Positions 1 to 6,118 of a stretch of 12,809 nt of DNA are shown one piece after another. The first letter of the stretch is position 1. Each line of letters starts with the position of its first letter. Under the pieces are notes generated by a model that had not been told where the DNA came from, searched no databases, and was given only the letters and a program-made list of their open reading frames with translations. The position numbers and the translations under genes are program-made. Origin of the DNA: Alkalinema sp. CAN_BIN05 (GTDB taxonomy: Bacteria; Cyanobacteriota; Cyanobacteriia; Leptolyngbyales; Leptolyngbyaceae); NCBI GenBank assembly GCA_026786325.1, contig JAJAYH010000174.1, positions 1-12,809 of the forward strand, written 5' to 3'.

Positions 1-131
1 CGACCATCTGGCGACATGGGATAGACCACAATGGGCACCGATCGTAAAATTCGATAGGCTTTCAAAGTTAATAATTCCGGGTCGCCAGGACCAAGCCCAA
101 TACCATATAGTTTTCCGAGTGAAGTGGTCAT
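1..131 (-). CDS. cobI: Precorrin-2 C(20)-methyltransferase, N-terminal part (cut by window edge)
   Basis: Reading leftward from the ATG at 131, the frame stays open to the window edge and gives 43 residues. They contain KLYGIGLGPGDPELLTLKA, the N-terminal SAM-binding signature of tetrapyrrole methylases of the CobI/CbiL type. The enzyme methylates precorrin-2 at C20 to give precorrin-3A, the substrate of CobG encoded in the same operon. The start lies 4 bp after the cobH stop, and the end of cobH carries an AAAGGAG Shine-Dalgarno sequence six bases before the ATG, so translation is probably coupled to cobH. The identification rests on the N-terminal motif and the operon; the rest of the gene is outside the window. 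Confidence 0.9.
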   Translation of the reverse strand, partial: MTTSLGKLYGIGLGPGDPELLTLKAYRILRSVPIVVYPMSPDG

Positions 132-135
132 GTTG

Positions 136-762
136 TTACTCCTTTTCCTGTGCTAAAGCATTCACCGCCGCCGCCGCAATGGCACTTCCACCTTTGCGAC
201 CATGCAATGTCACAAAAGGAACTCCCCGACTATTGGCCGCCAATTCTGCCTTTGATTCTGCGGCCCCGACAAAGCCCACGGGAAACCCTAAAATCAATGC
301 TGGTTTGGGTGCGCCATTATCAATCATTTCAAGCAAATGAAATAGCGCTGTCGGAGCATTGCCGATCGCCACCACAGCCCCAGCTAAATCGGGTAGCCAC
401 AATTCCATTGCCGCCGCCGATCGGGTGTTCCCCAATTGTTTCGCAAGTTCCGGCGTTCGTTGATCGCGCAACGTACAAATCACTGAATTGTTTGCACTTA
501 ATCGACTACGGGTCACGCCATTTGCGACCATATTCGCATCACACAATATCGGCGCACCGTTGGCTAGGGCATTACGACCTATTGTCCCAGCATTGGGCGA
601 GGCTTGAATATCTTTTACAATATCGGTAATCCCACAGGAATGAATAAGCCGCACTACAAGTTTTTCCAAGTCAATAGGCTCTTCAGAAAGATCGGCTTCA
701 GCGCGAATCATTGCGAATGATTTGTCATAAATTGCCGCGCCATCGCGAATATAATCAAGCAT
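136..762 (-). CDS. cobH: Precorrin-8X methylmutase
   Basis: The 208-residue product matches CobH/CbiC in length and sequence. This cytoplasmic enzyme moves a methyl group from C11 to C12 of precorrin-8X, giving hydrogenobyrinate. Family features visible are RLIHSCG, with the conserved catalytic histidine at H41, the segment around residues 57-75 (NAGTIGRNAL, ILCDANMVANGV), and GNAPTALF followed by ILGFPVGFVGAAESK near the C-terminus. It is the second gene of the leftward cobG-cobH-cobI operon, 47 bp after the cobG stop and 4 bp before cobI. No Shine-Dalgarno sequence precedes the ATG; the spacer there is occupied by a 7-bp repeat. It should share cobalamin riboswitch control with cobG. Confidence 0.95.
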   Translation of the reverse strand: MLDYIRDGAAIYDKSFAMIRAEADLSEEPIDLEKLVVRLIHSCGITDIVKDIQASPNAGTIGRNALANGAPILCDANMVANGVTRSRLSANNSVICTLRDQRTPELAKQLGNTRSAAAMELWLPDLAGAVVAIGNAPTALFHLLEMIDNGAPKPALILGFPVGFVGAAESKAELAANSRGVPFVTLHGRKGGSAIAAAAVNALAQEKE

Positions 763-763
763 G

Positions 764-791
764 TGAGAATTAGGAATGGGGATTTGAGAAT
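764..791 (-). repeat. Four 7-bp repeat units in the cobG-cobH spacer
   Basis: Read on the minus strand, the spacer just upstream of the cobH start consists of four consecutive heptamers: ATTCTCA, AATCCCC, ATTCCTA and ATTCTCA. The same heptamer family fills the linker of cobL at 3014-3055. The array replaces any ribosome binding site for cobH. It looks like a short tandemly repeated repetitive sequence of the kind common in cyanobacteria; no function is assigned. Confidence 0.75.
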
Positions 792-809
792 TAATGATTG
801 AAGTGATTA

Positions 810-2177
810 TCAGTCGTTTTTGGCGCTGAGGCTTGTGATGATTTGAGCGATCGCATCATCAGGACACAATAGACCATATCGCAATCCATATTGCTCGATG
901 CTGTAGCGCTCGGTTCCATCAACTTCGCGCCCGATCAAAACAATATCGCGCCCCATACTATCTCCTGGATCACTTCCTCTAGGCTGGGCACAGAGCTTTT
1001 CGCAACCACTAATATGAATACTGGGAAATGAACGATCGGGATACTTCGCTAATTGTGCAATCAATAGTTGGGCATGTTCTTGGGCGTGGGTTGCCGCTGA
1101 GGCACATCCTGATTTTCCACTACAAGCGACGACTCCCCGCGCTGGATGATTTGCATTTGGGTTTAAGGGGATTTCAGCCAATGCTATTTTGATTGATTTT
1201 AGGGACGATCGCAGCACATTAGGAATAATGAGTGTTTGCCAAGATGTCAGCCGAATTTCACCCAAATCAAACCATTCTAAAACTGCAATCAAACCATTAA
1301 TTTGTTCAATAGTCAATTTCCCCAACGGACAAACAATCTCCAATGCAATCCGATCGGGATCCTTTTGTGAATGCAATAACTCTGCCTCACCCAATTCACC
1401 GAATGTAGGGACATGGCTCACTGTCTCCCGATTTTCCGAGATTTTGCAATCTACCAATCCATCCAAAAAACGTTCTTTCCCAACACATTCAATCACATCT
1501 CTTAATCTCGGCTTACGACTTCGACGATGTTTAACCGATTGATTCACAACTTGATCTGCATATTGCAAATACCGATCGGCCACCGCCCGCACTAATCCCA
1601 CCGGATCCTCACTTACAATGTCCGATCGCCATTCCTGCCCTAAATTCAAAACTAAACGGTATCCTCCATTCTCCGCCACCAACCAAATATCATTGGCCCG
1701 ATCGCGAATCGAATCCAATTCACCGCCATCAATACCAATACTAAATTTTGCACTCAATGCCGCGAGCTTTGGAGTTTGACAAATATATCGTTCAATCTCT
1801 CGCAGCGCTGGAACTACATCAAATGCGCCCAATTCCAGCCCCGCCATCGGACTCGTCATCACATTGCGCAAATGATCGACATCAGGATTCCTTGCGGCTA
1901 GTCCTACATCTTGCAAAGCATTTAAATCAAATTCTGTTAGATTTTCAACCGATCGTAATTGTATATTCGCCCGATTTGTAATTAATAACTGCAAACAACC
2001 CGATCGTTCCATCACGCTCGCCAGTGCAGCCAATTGAACACAAGACACGATCCCGCCAGGAGTCCGAATTCTAGTTAAGACCCCCTCGGCAGCGATCGTT
2101 GGACAAAATAATCCTGGACAACTCACCGACTCAACAATACTTTTATCAGTCAATTCAGCAGTCAATTTAACAGTCAC
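810..2177 (-). CDS. cobG: Precorrin-3B synthase (CobG, ferredoxin-nitrite/sulfite reductase fold)
   Basis: The 455-residue product resembles siroheme/4Fe-4S nitrite and sulfite reductases. CobG uses O2 to convert precorrin-3A to precorrin-3B, the ring-contraction priming step of the aerobic cobalamin pathway. The cluster ligands are visible as C352-x5-C358 (CSGKSGC) and C392-x3-C396 (GCEKLC). The N-terminal ferrodoxin-like half starts at VSCPGLFCPTIAAEGVLTRIRTPGG. I chose the GTG at 2177 because GGAG sits five bases upstream. The frame is open further, to 2324, but that extension translates the cobalamin riboswitch and should not be annotated as protein. It is the first gene of the operon with cobH and cobI. 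Confidence 0.92.
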   Translation of the reverse strand: MTVKLTAELTDKSIVESVSCPGLFCPTIAAEGVLTRIRTPGGIVSCVQLAALASVMERSGCLQLLITNRANIQLRSVENLTEFDLNALQDVGLAARNPDVDHLRNVMTSPMAGLELGAFDVVPALREIERYICQTPKLAALSAKFSIGIDGGELDSIRDRANDIWLVAENGGYRLVLNLGQEWRSDIVSEDPVGLVRAVADRYLQYADQVVNQSVKHRRSRKPRLRDVIECVGKERFLDGLVDCKISENRETVSHVPTFGELGEAELLHSQKDPDRIALEIVCPLGKLTIEQINGLIAVLEWFDLGEIRLTSWQTLIIPNVLRSSLKSIKIALAEIPLNPNANHPARGVVACSGKSGCASAATHAQEHAQLLIAQLAKYPDRSFPSIHISGCEKLCAQPRGSDPGDSMGRDIVLIGREVDGTERYSIEQYGLRYGLLCPDDAIAQIITSLSAKND

Positions 2178-2182
2178 ATTAG

Positions 2183-2206
2183 CTCCGTTCCTGTGCGTCG
2201 CAGGAA
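2183..2206 (-). promoter_or_regulatory. Candidate expression platform: hairpin next to the cobG Shine-Dalgarno site
   Basis: On the minus strand a 6-bp perfect stem, TTCCTG with CAGGAA (arms 2201-2206 and 2188-2193, loop of 7), ends one base before the GGAG at 2183-2186 that serves the GTG start at 2177. It lies just after the riboswitch aptamer. Its position suggests control of ribosome access rather than transcription termination; no U-run follows it. The stem is seen in the sequence; the regulatory role is inferred. Confidence 0.5.
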
Positions 2207-2229
2207 ATGGTAAACCATACAAAATAATG

Positions 2230-2365
2230 CTAAAAATTGGTGTTCTGACTGGTCGAAAATTTGAATCAAATCTCAACATTACAGTTGCGGCACAGCCCCG
2301 GAATCTCACCGGACTTTCCCACATTTTCAGCTTCAGAAGCGTACCATAGAGCGCGTAACCTCAGA
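2230..2365 (-). ncRNA. Cobalamin (AdoCbl) riboswitch aptamer
   Basis: The minus strand carries the conserved B12-box core between 2281 and 2320: GGGAAAGTCCGGTG, then ATTCCGG, then GCCGCAACTGT at its 3' end. The conserved 3' closing element GTCAGAACACC follows at 2239-2249, and a 5' GGT lies at 2358-2360. The order and spacing match cobalamin riboswitches, which repress cobalamin genes when the coenzyme is plentiful. It heads the cobG-cobH-cobI transcript. The outer limits are approximate because the P1 helix was not resolved by eye. Confidence 0.92.
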
Positions 2366-2379
2366 AAAACCCGATCGCA

Positions 2380-3603
2380 ATGTTCAGTCCAAAACCCTGG
2401 CTCACGATCGTTGGAATTGGCGACGACGGCTTTGATTCTCTCAGTGAAATAGCCCATCACACCATCACCACCGCAACCCTAATCATCGGGGGCGATCGGC
2501 ACCTAAAATTTCTTCCCAAAAGTATTACCTGCAAAAGGCTTCTCTGGAGTTCACCCATTCAAGGCTCCATCAATGAACTCCTCACCTATCGCGGCCAATC
2601 TGTTTGCATTCTCGCCAGCGGAGATCCACTCTGTCACGGTATCGCCACCACATTGCTGCGATCGATTCCTCTGGTAGAAATGCAAATTATCCCGGCACTT
2701 TCCGCTTTTACTCTGGCCCGATCGCGCCTTGGCTGGTCCAGCACCGAAGTGGAAACTATCAGCCTTTGTGGTCGAGATCCCGCATTTCTCCGCGCAGCCC
2801 TCTACCCAAACGCTAAACTCCTCGTTCTCAGCAGCGATCAAGATACTCCAAACATTGTTTGCGATCGGCTCACCGAATGGGGTTACGGCGACGCAGACGT
2901 AACAATTCTCGAACATCTCGGCGGAAGAACCGAAAAACAATTGCACACGATCGCCCGCCAAAGATTTACCGAACCGATTGCGGCCCTAAATACGATCGCC
3001 ATCCAAATCCACAATTCCCCATTCTCAATTCCCCATTCTCAATTCTCAATTCCCGACACAGAGTATCAGCACGACGGTCAACTCACCAAACAAGAAATCC
3101 GCACCCTCACCCTCGCCGCTCTTTCGGCCTTTCCCGGTCAGCTTCTTTGGGATGTCGGTGCAGGTAGCGGATCGATCGGCATTGAATGGATGCGAACCCA
3201 CCCGAGAAACCAAGCGATCGCCATCGAATCCCATCCCGATCGCCTAGCGAACATCACCCATAACGCCAAGAACCTCGGAGTCCCAAACCTCAAAATCATC
3301 GCCGGACGCGCCCCGGAAGCACTGCAAAATCTCCAGCGGCCTGACAGCATTTTCATCGGCGGCGGAGTCACACGATCGGGCGTATTTGAAACCTGTTGGG
3401 ACGCACTAAATGACGGCGGACGAATGGTGATCAATGGTGTGACCTTAGAAACCGAAATGAAGCTCTTTCAATTAAAACAAGTCCACGGTGGCAGCTTAAC
3501 GCGGATTCAAATCCAACGGGCCGAACCGATCGGGAACTTTCTCGGCTGGAAACCGCTTTCCCCCATCACCCAATGGCTCGTCACAAAACCCACAACTCCA
3601 TGA
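2380..3603 (+). CDS. cobL: Bifunctional precorrin-6Y C5,15-methyltransferase (decarboxylating), CbiE-CbiT fusion
   Basis: The 407-residue product joins two SAM-dependent domains. Residues 5-205 are a CbiE tetrapyrrole methylase (VGIGDDG near the start, ASGDPL at 79-84). Residues 235-400 are a CbiT class I methyltransferase with the SAM motif LLWDVGAGSGSIGIE at 255-269 and IFIGGG at 324-329. Together they methylate C5 and C15 of precorrin-6Y and decarboxylate the C12 acetate, giving precorrin-8X for CobH. The linker at residues 212-226 is encoded by 7-bp repeats. The gene runs divergently from cobG, and its ATG lies about 20 bp from the 5' end of the riboswitch. No Shine-Dalgarno sequence is seen. 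Its codons often end in C, unlike the G/T-rich genes downstream. Confidence 0.94.
   Translation: MFSPKPWLTIVGIGDDGFDSLSEIAHHTITTATLIIGGDRHLKFLPKSITCKRLLWSSPIQGSINELLTYRGQSVCILASGDPLCHGIATTLLRSIPLVEMQIIPALSAFTLARSRLGWSSTEVETISLCGRDPAFLRAALYPNAKLLVLSSDQDTPNIVCDRLTEWGYGDADVTILEHLGGRTEKQLHTIARQRFTEPIAALNTIAIQIHNSPFSIPHSQFSIPDTEYQHDGQLTKQEIRTLTLAALSAFPGQLLWDVGAGSGSIGIEWMRTHPRNQAIAIESHPDRLANITHNAKNLGVPNLKIIAGRAPEALQNLQRPDSIFIGGGVTRSGVFETCWDALNDGGRMVINGVTLETEMKLFQLKQVHGGSLTRIQIQRAEPIGNFLGWKPLSPITQWLVTKPTTP
3014..3055 (+). repeat. Six in-frame 7-bp repeat units in the cobL linker
   Basis: Six contiguous heptamers occur here: ATTCCCC, ATTCTCA, the same pair again, then ATTCTCA and ATTCCCG. They encode part of the linker between the CbiE and CbiT domains (residues 212-226, rich in S, P, F and I). 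A unit of 7 is not a multiple of 3, so only changes of three units keep the frame; six units is such a number. The same family lies in the cobG-cobH spacer. Confidence 0.85.
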
Positions 3604-3605
3604 CT

Positions 3606-3817
3606 TTAGATTGGGTTTTGTTTGAGGTTTTGAATTTCTTGGTTTAGATTGGTGCGGGCTTGATGTTCCTGGTGGTGCATTTCGGGGCGGTGGTAAATAC
3701 GATCTCGGTTTAAGAAGGTTTGAAGGATTTGCGATCGGGTTCTTGGTATGCGGTGATCAGTTGGGTGAAGAGGCTGGGGCTGGGTTGGAGGTCTAGGTCT
3801 GTGAAGGCTTGGTTACA
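3606..3817 (-). pseudogene. Remnant of a predicted metal-dependent HD phosphohydrolase (COG4339-like)
   Basis: Two coding-like pieces lie in different frames on the minus strand. The upstream piece, following a TAA at 3818-3820, includes SLFTQLITAYQEPDR, which resembles the start of COG4339 proteins (LI.AY.EPHR.YH). The downstream piece includes FLNRDRIYHRP and QARTNLNQEIQNL and ends in TAA at 3606-3608; it resembles the family's C-terminus. The catalytic HD core is missing, and the frame shifts at about 3710-3730, so the gene has lost its middle and its start codon. Its stop is 2 bp from the convergent cobL stop. Family assignment is from memory of the motifs and is moderate. Confidence 0.5.
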
Positions 3818-3824
3818 TTATTTT

Positions 3825-3971
3825 AATGTCTTAATCAAGTCTTGATATAGGAGCTATTTTGAGTCTTAAGTAGGAAAGCAAGATTTAATATGGAGTACAT
3901 ATTTATAACAGAAGCTATTTTTTAAGTCTCACCTCAAGACTCATTTCAAGTCTTATTTAAGATTGTAGTGA
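3825..3971. repeat. Dodecad repeat locus 1 (AAGTCT/AAGACT, 12-bp period)
   Basis: Degenerate copies of AAGTCTT/AAGACTT recur across this AT-rich spacer between the HD remnant and the Uma2 gene. The clearest run is 3924-3959, three 12-bp units beginning AAGTCT, AAGACT and AAGTCT at 3924, 3936 and 3948. AAGACT at 3936 and AGTCTT at 3949 can pair as a 6-bp stem. No gene was found in this stretch. Confidence 0.65.
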
Positions 3972-4045
3972 TTTGTTTTTTGGGCGATCGGTGTTTTTGG
4001 GATTGAGTGAAGGGATTAGACTGGGGTAAGGTTTTATTTAAGGTG

Positions 4046-4645
4046 ATGGTTGTGGTGGCAAATCGAGTTTTGTTGCTTTCTCCTGAGGAGTATTTGGAGT
4101 GGGAGGAGAGGAGTGAGGTGAGGCATGAGTTTATTGATGGTGAGGTGTTTGCGATGGCGGGGTCTAGTGATGATCATGCTGCGATCGTGAGTAATGCTTG
4201 TGTGGTGTTGATTCCCTTTGTGAGGAAGTGCGGTTGTCGGCTATTTCCACAGGATGTGAAGGCTCGGCCCAAGGGACTTTCTCGATATTATTATCCGGAT
4301 TTGATGGTGACTTGTGATGAGCGAGATCGGGCGGATAAGTATGTGAAGCGGCACTATAAGTTGATTGTGGAGGTGTTGTCGGATTCGACGGAGGCGTTCG
4401 ATCGGGGGCGGAAGTTTGAGGATTATCGCCGATCGGAGTCGCTGGAGGAGTATGTGTTGATTGCTCAGGATCGGATCAGTGTGGATGTGTTTCGGTTGAA
4501 TGCTGCGGGGCGGTGGGAGTTGGAGGGCTATGGCGAGGGCGATGTGGTGGAGTTGGTAAGTGTTGGGGCGAGGTTTGCTGTTGAGGAGTTGTATTTGGAT
4601 GTGGAATTAATTGCAGATGAGTCTATGTGCGAGACTCAAGATTAG
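4046..4645 (+). CDS. Uma2 family (DUF820) PD-(D/E)XK endonuclease-like protein
   Basis: The 199-residue product is a typical Uma2 protein, a family greatly expanded in cyanobacteria with a restriction-endonuclease fold and no known physiological role. It starts with LLLSPEEYLEWEERSEVRHEFIDGEVFAMAG. The likely active-site set is PD at 84-85, E109 in VEVLSDST and K123 in DRGRKFEDYR. The ATG at 4046 matches the usual Uma2 N-terminus; a GTG at 4007 in the same frame would add 13 residues and cannot be excluded. The last residues, about ESMCETQD, come from the 12-bp repeat that continues past the stop. Codons are G/T-ending, unlike cobL. It stands alone, followed by small exported proteins. Confidence 0.85.
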   Translation: MVVVANRVLLLSPEEYLEWEERSEVRHEFIDGEVFAMAGSSDDHAAIVSNACVVLIPFVRKCGCRLFPQDVKARPKGLSRYYYPDLMVTCDERDRADKYVKRHYKLIVEVLSDSTEAFDRGRKFEDYRRSESLEEYVLIAQDRISVDVFRLNAAGRWELEGYGEGDVVELVSVGARFAVEELYLDVELIADESMCETQD

Positions 4646-4690
4646 TCTTATTTAAGATTTTGGATAAAGTCTAAAGTTTGATTTAATTGG
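4619..4690. repeat. Dodecad repeat locus 2, spanning the Uma2 stop codon
   Basis: Units begin every 12 bp: GAGTCT at 4619, GAGACT at 4631, TAGTCT at 4643, AGATTT at 4655, AAGTCT at 4667 and TGATTT at 4679. The first two are translated as the Uma2 C-terminus, and the stop TAG at 4643 is part of a unit. The 3' half closely resembles locus 3 (shared TAAGATTTTG and TTTGATTTAATTG). Confidence 0.7.
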
Positions 4691-4721
4691 ATGGAAAACG
4701 GATTATTTAGGAGATCTTTGT

Positions 4722-5117
4722 ATGAATATGATGAAACCTCTTGTCAAAAGCTGTATCAATATGACGATTGGAGGGGCTTTGGTCTTCAATGCTGCGATCG
4801 TGACTTCAGCGCAGGAGGTTCCAAAGCTTAAGCAGAAGATGTCTTATCATGATGCGCGAAAAATTTTGCTCGATAGTGGTTGGCAAGCAATCTTGCTTTC
4901 TCCAAATCGTGATTGGCAGCAGATGGGAGCGGGGATGACTCGCTTCCGCGATCTGGGATATGACGAAGTTGTTGATTGTTCGGGTACTGGGCTAGGATTT
5001 TGTCGATTTGAGTTTGCGTCGGCAGATAGTCGCAAGCTAGTTGTTGTTACTGCTGGGGGAACACAGCGGCCATTACTATATCGCTGGAGTATCGAGGTCA
5101 AAACAAGTACTGACTAA
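4722..5117 (+). CDS. Small exported protein of unknown function
   Basis: The product has 131 residues and is not recognised as a named family. An AGGAG at 4709-4713 precedes the ATG by eight bases, supporting this start. Residues 1-30 form a likely signal peptide (a hydrophobic stretch ending in TSA, cleavage near A30), so the mature part is about 100 residues and probably periplasmic. It contains YHDARKILLDSGW near 42-54 and DCSGTGLGFCRFEF around 85-98; C86 and C94 could form a disulphide. I recall the pattern GW followed by C-GTG-C-F-F in uncharacterised bacterial exported proteins, but no function is known to me. The gene lies between two dodecad repeat loci. Confidence 0.75.
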   Translation: MNMMKPLVKSCINMTIGGALVFNAAIVTSAQEVPKLKQKMSYHDARKILLDSGWQAILLSPNRDWQQMGAGMTRFRDLGYDEVVDCSGTGLGFCRFEFASADSRKLVVVTAGGTQRPLLYRWSIEVKTSTD

Positions 5118-5160
5118 TTTGTATAAGATTTTGAGTAGAAACTGGAATTTGATTTAATTG
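5105..5160. repeat. Dodecad repeat locus 3, after the first exported-protein gene
   Basis: This spacer resembles locus 2 once aligned: both contain TAAGATTTTG followed, about 18 bases later, by TTTGATTTAATTG and then a run like ATGGGAA. The AAGACT core is weaker here (AAGTACTGAC at the coding end). Each copy lies directly between a stop codon and the next exported-protein gene. Confidence 0.5.
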
Positions 5161-5185
5161 ATGGGAAGAATTAGGTATAGATGTC

Positions 5186-5773
5186 ATGCGATTTTGGATA
5201 GTTATGCGTATTCTTTCTAAGGTTTTACTCTCAGTAATTTCTGTGTCACTTTTGGCGACTTTACCGACGATCGCTCATTCAAAAGAGCCTGAGATTGTTC
5301 GTATCCCTCAGAAGTCAGATTTGAGTTGTGATGGGGCGATCGCGGCGGTAAAGCAGGATTTGAGGAAGAGGGGCGTTTTTTCGGAGTGGAAAACACCTCC
5401 GAAAGTTATTCAACCTCGGATAAGGTTTGACGCTGAAAGGATAAAAATTGGCTATTACAACTATCCTGTCGATCGAACGGAGGCTGTTATCTTTGGTTTG
5501 TCGGGGGATTCGACTAAGCTTTATCAGGGAATATTAAGTTCTCCAGTATTGCTAGAGATGCTCGGGGCGCAGGTCATGGCAGCTTGTGGTCAGGTGGGAA
5601 TTGTAGAATTTGTTCATTGGTGGGAAGGTAGCGTTCCTGTAGGATACTTTCCCGATCGGACGGTTCGGGCATTTAAGTGGGTGAATATTAGGGGAAATGA
5701 TCATCAACGGATTGAGATGAGGAATGGTTCAGAAAGAACTGTATTTGAATGGGGCTATTATTTCTCGCCATAG
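5186..5773 (+). CDS. Exported hypothetical protein
   Basis: The product has 195 residues and no family was recognised. Residues 1-32 look like a signal peptide: a basic start, a long hydrophobic core (VLLSVISVSLLATLP) and a likely cleavage after AHS. The remainder is a soluble, probably periplasmic domain. It has two cysteines (C48 in LSCDG and C124 in MAACGQ) and an aromatic-rich C-terminal half (VEFVHWWEGS, FKWVNIRG, FEWGYYF). The ATG at 5186 has a poor ribosome site; an ATG at 5204 would also leave a good signal peptide. It follows the other exported-protein gene by 68 bp in the same direction and ends in a terminator-like hairpin. Confidence 0.7.
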   Translation: MRFWIVMRILSKVLLSVISVSLLATLPTIAHSKEPEIVRIPQKSDLSCDGAIAAVKQDLRKRGVFSEWKTPPKVIQPRIRFDAERIKIGYYNYPVDRTEAVIFGLSGDSTKLYQGILSSPVLLEMLGAQVMAACGQVGIVEFVHWWEGSVPVGYFPDRTVRAFKWVNIRGNDHQRIEMRNGSERTVFEWGYYFSP

Positions 5774-5783
5774 TTTTGATTAG

Positions 5784-5827
5784 GGTACTCACTTTTCCGA
5801 TCGATGAAGCGAGTGCCTTGTTTTTTG
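5784..5827 (+). terminator. Rho-independent-type terminator after the exported-protein gene
   Basis: GGTACTCACTT (5784-5794) pairs with AAGCGAGTGCC (5807-5817): an 11-bp stem with one G-U pair and one A-C mismatch, and a 12-base loop. TTGTTTTTT follows at once. It starts 11 bp after the stop codon at 5773. Confidence 0.75.
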
Positions 5828-5864
5828 CAAGGCTATCTGCGATTTCTAGTTATTTTCGTTGGAC

Positions 5865-5980
5865 CGATCGCGGCGTGAAGAGTTGAGTTAGGAATTTCGA
5901 TCGGTTTCTAGGAGTAAAACTGGTGATTTTCGAGACAATTTTTTGGTTTGATGGTTTATGTTGACATAATCGAAGAGGGC
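5865..5980. repeat. Direct repeat, left copy, carrying the 3' end of a lost AlbA-gene paralogue
   Basis: Positions 5865-5934 match 8003-8072 at 64 of 70 bases without gaps. Weaker similarity continues to about 5980 (ATGGTTTAT at 5951 matching 8094). In the frame of the intact gene, the left copy reads RSRREELS then TAG at 5889-5891, against RSRREKFS then TAG in the right copy. Nothing upstream of 5865 resembles the rest of that gene. Confidence 0.85.
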
Positions 5981-6006
5981 GCTTGACTGTGTAGCCGATC
6001 GCAAAT

Positions 6007-6054
6007 GAGACTCTTAGTAGGACTTGTATTTAGTCTTCTTTAAGATTTTGAGAA
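6007..6054. repeat. Dodecad repeat locus 4, upstream of the AlbA gene
   Basis: Units start every 12 bp: GAGACT at 6007, AGGACT at 6019, TAGTCT at 6031 and AGATTT at 6043. The series matches locus 2 closely in order and phase (GAGACT, TAGTCT, AGATTTTG). It lies 65 bp before the AlbA start. Confidence 0.7.
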
Positions 6055-6118
6055 AGCTGTTTTTAGGGGCGTTTAGCGTCAGCGGATGTAAACTGTCAAT
6101 CTTAATGAGTCGGTTTGT

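Noticed and set aside
150..629. 159-codon + strand ORF opposite cobH
   Set aside because: It lies wholly antisense to a clear cobH gene and has low-complexity, arginine- and proline-rich content typical of a shadow frame.
2178..2324. N-terminal extension of CobG starting inside the riboswitch
   Set aside because: These codons translate the conserved aptamer; a GTG with GGAG five bases upstream at 2177 gives a normal CobG N-terminus.
2266..2460. 64-codon minus-strand ORF over the cobL start
   Set aside because: It overlaps both the riboswitch and cobL coding sequence and resembles no family.
3825..3971. CRISPR array from the repeated AAGTCT motifs
   Set aside because: The units are only 12 bp, degenerate and in both orientations, with no constant repeat or unique spacers of CRISPR length, and no cas genes nearby.
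5955..5990. Sigma70-type promoter at TTGACA before the AlbA gene
   Set aside because: A good TTGACA occurs near 5961, but no acceptable -10 box lies 16-18 bp downstream.
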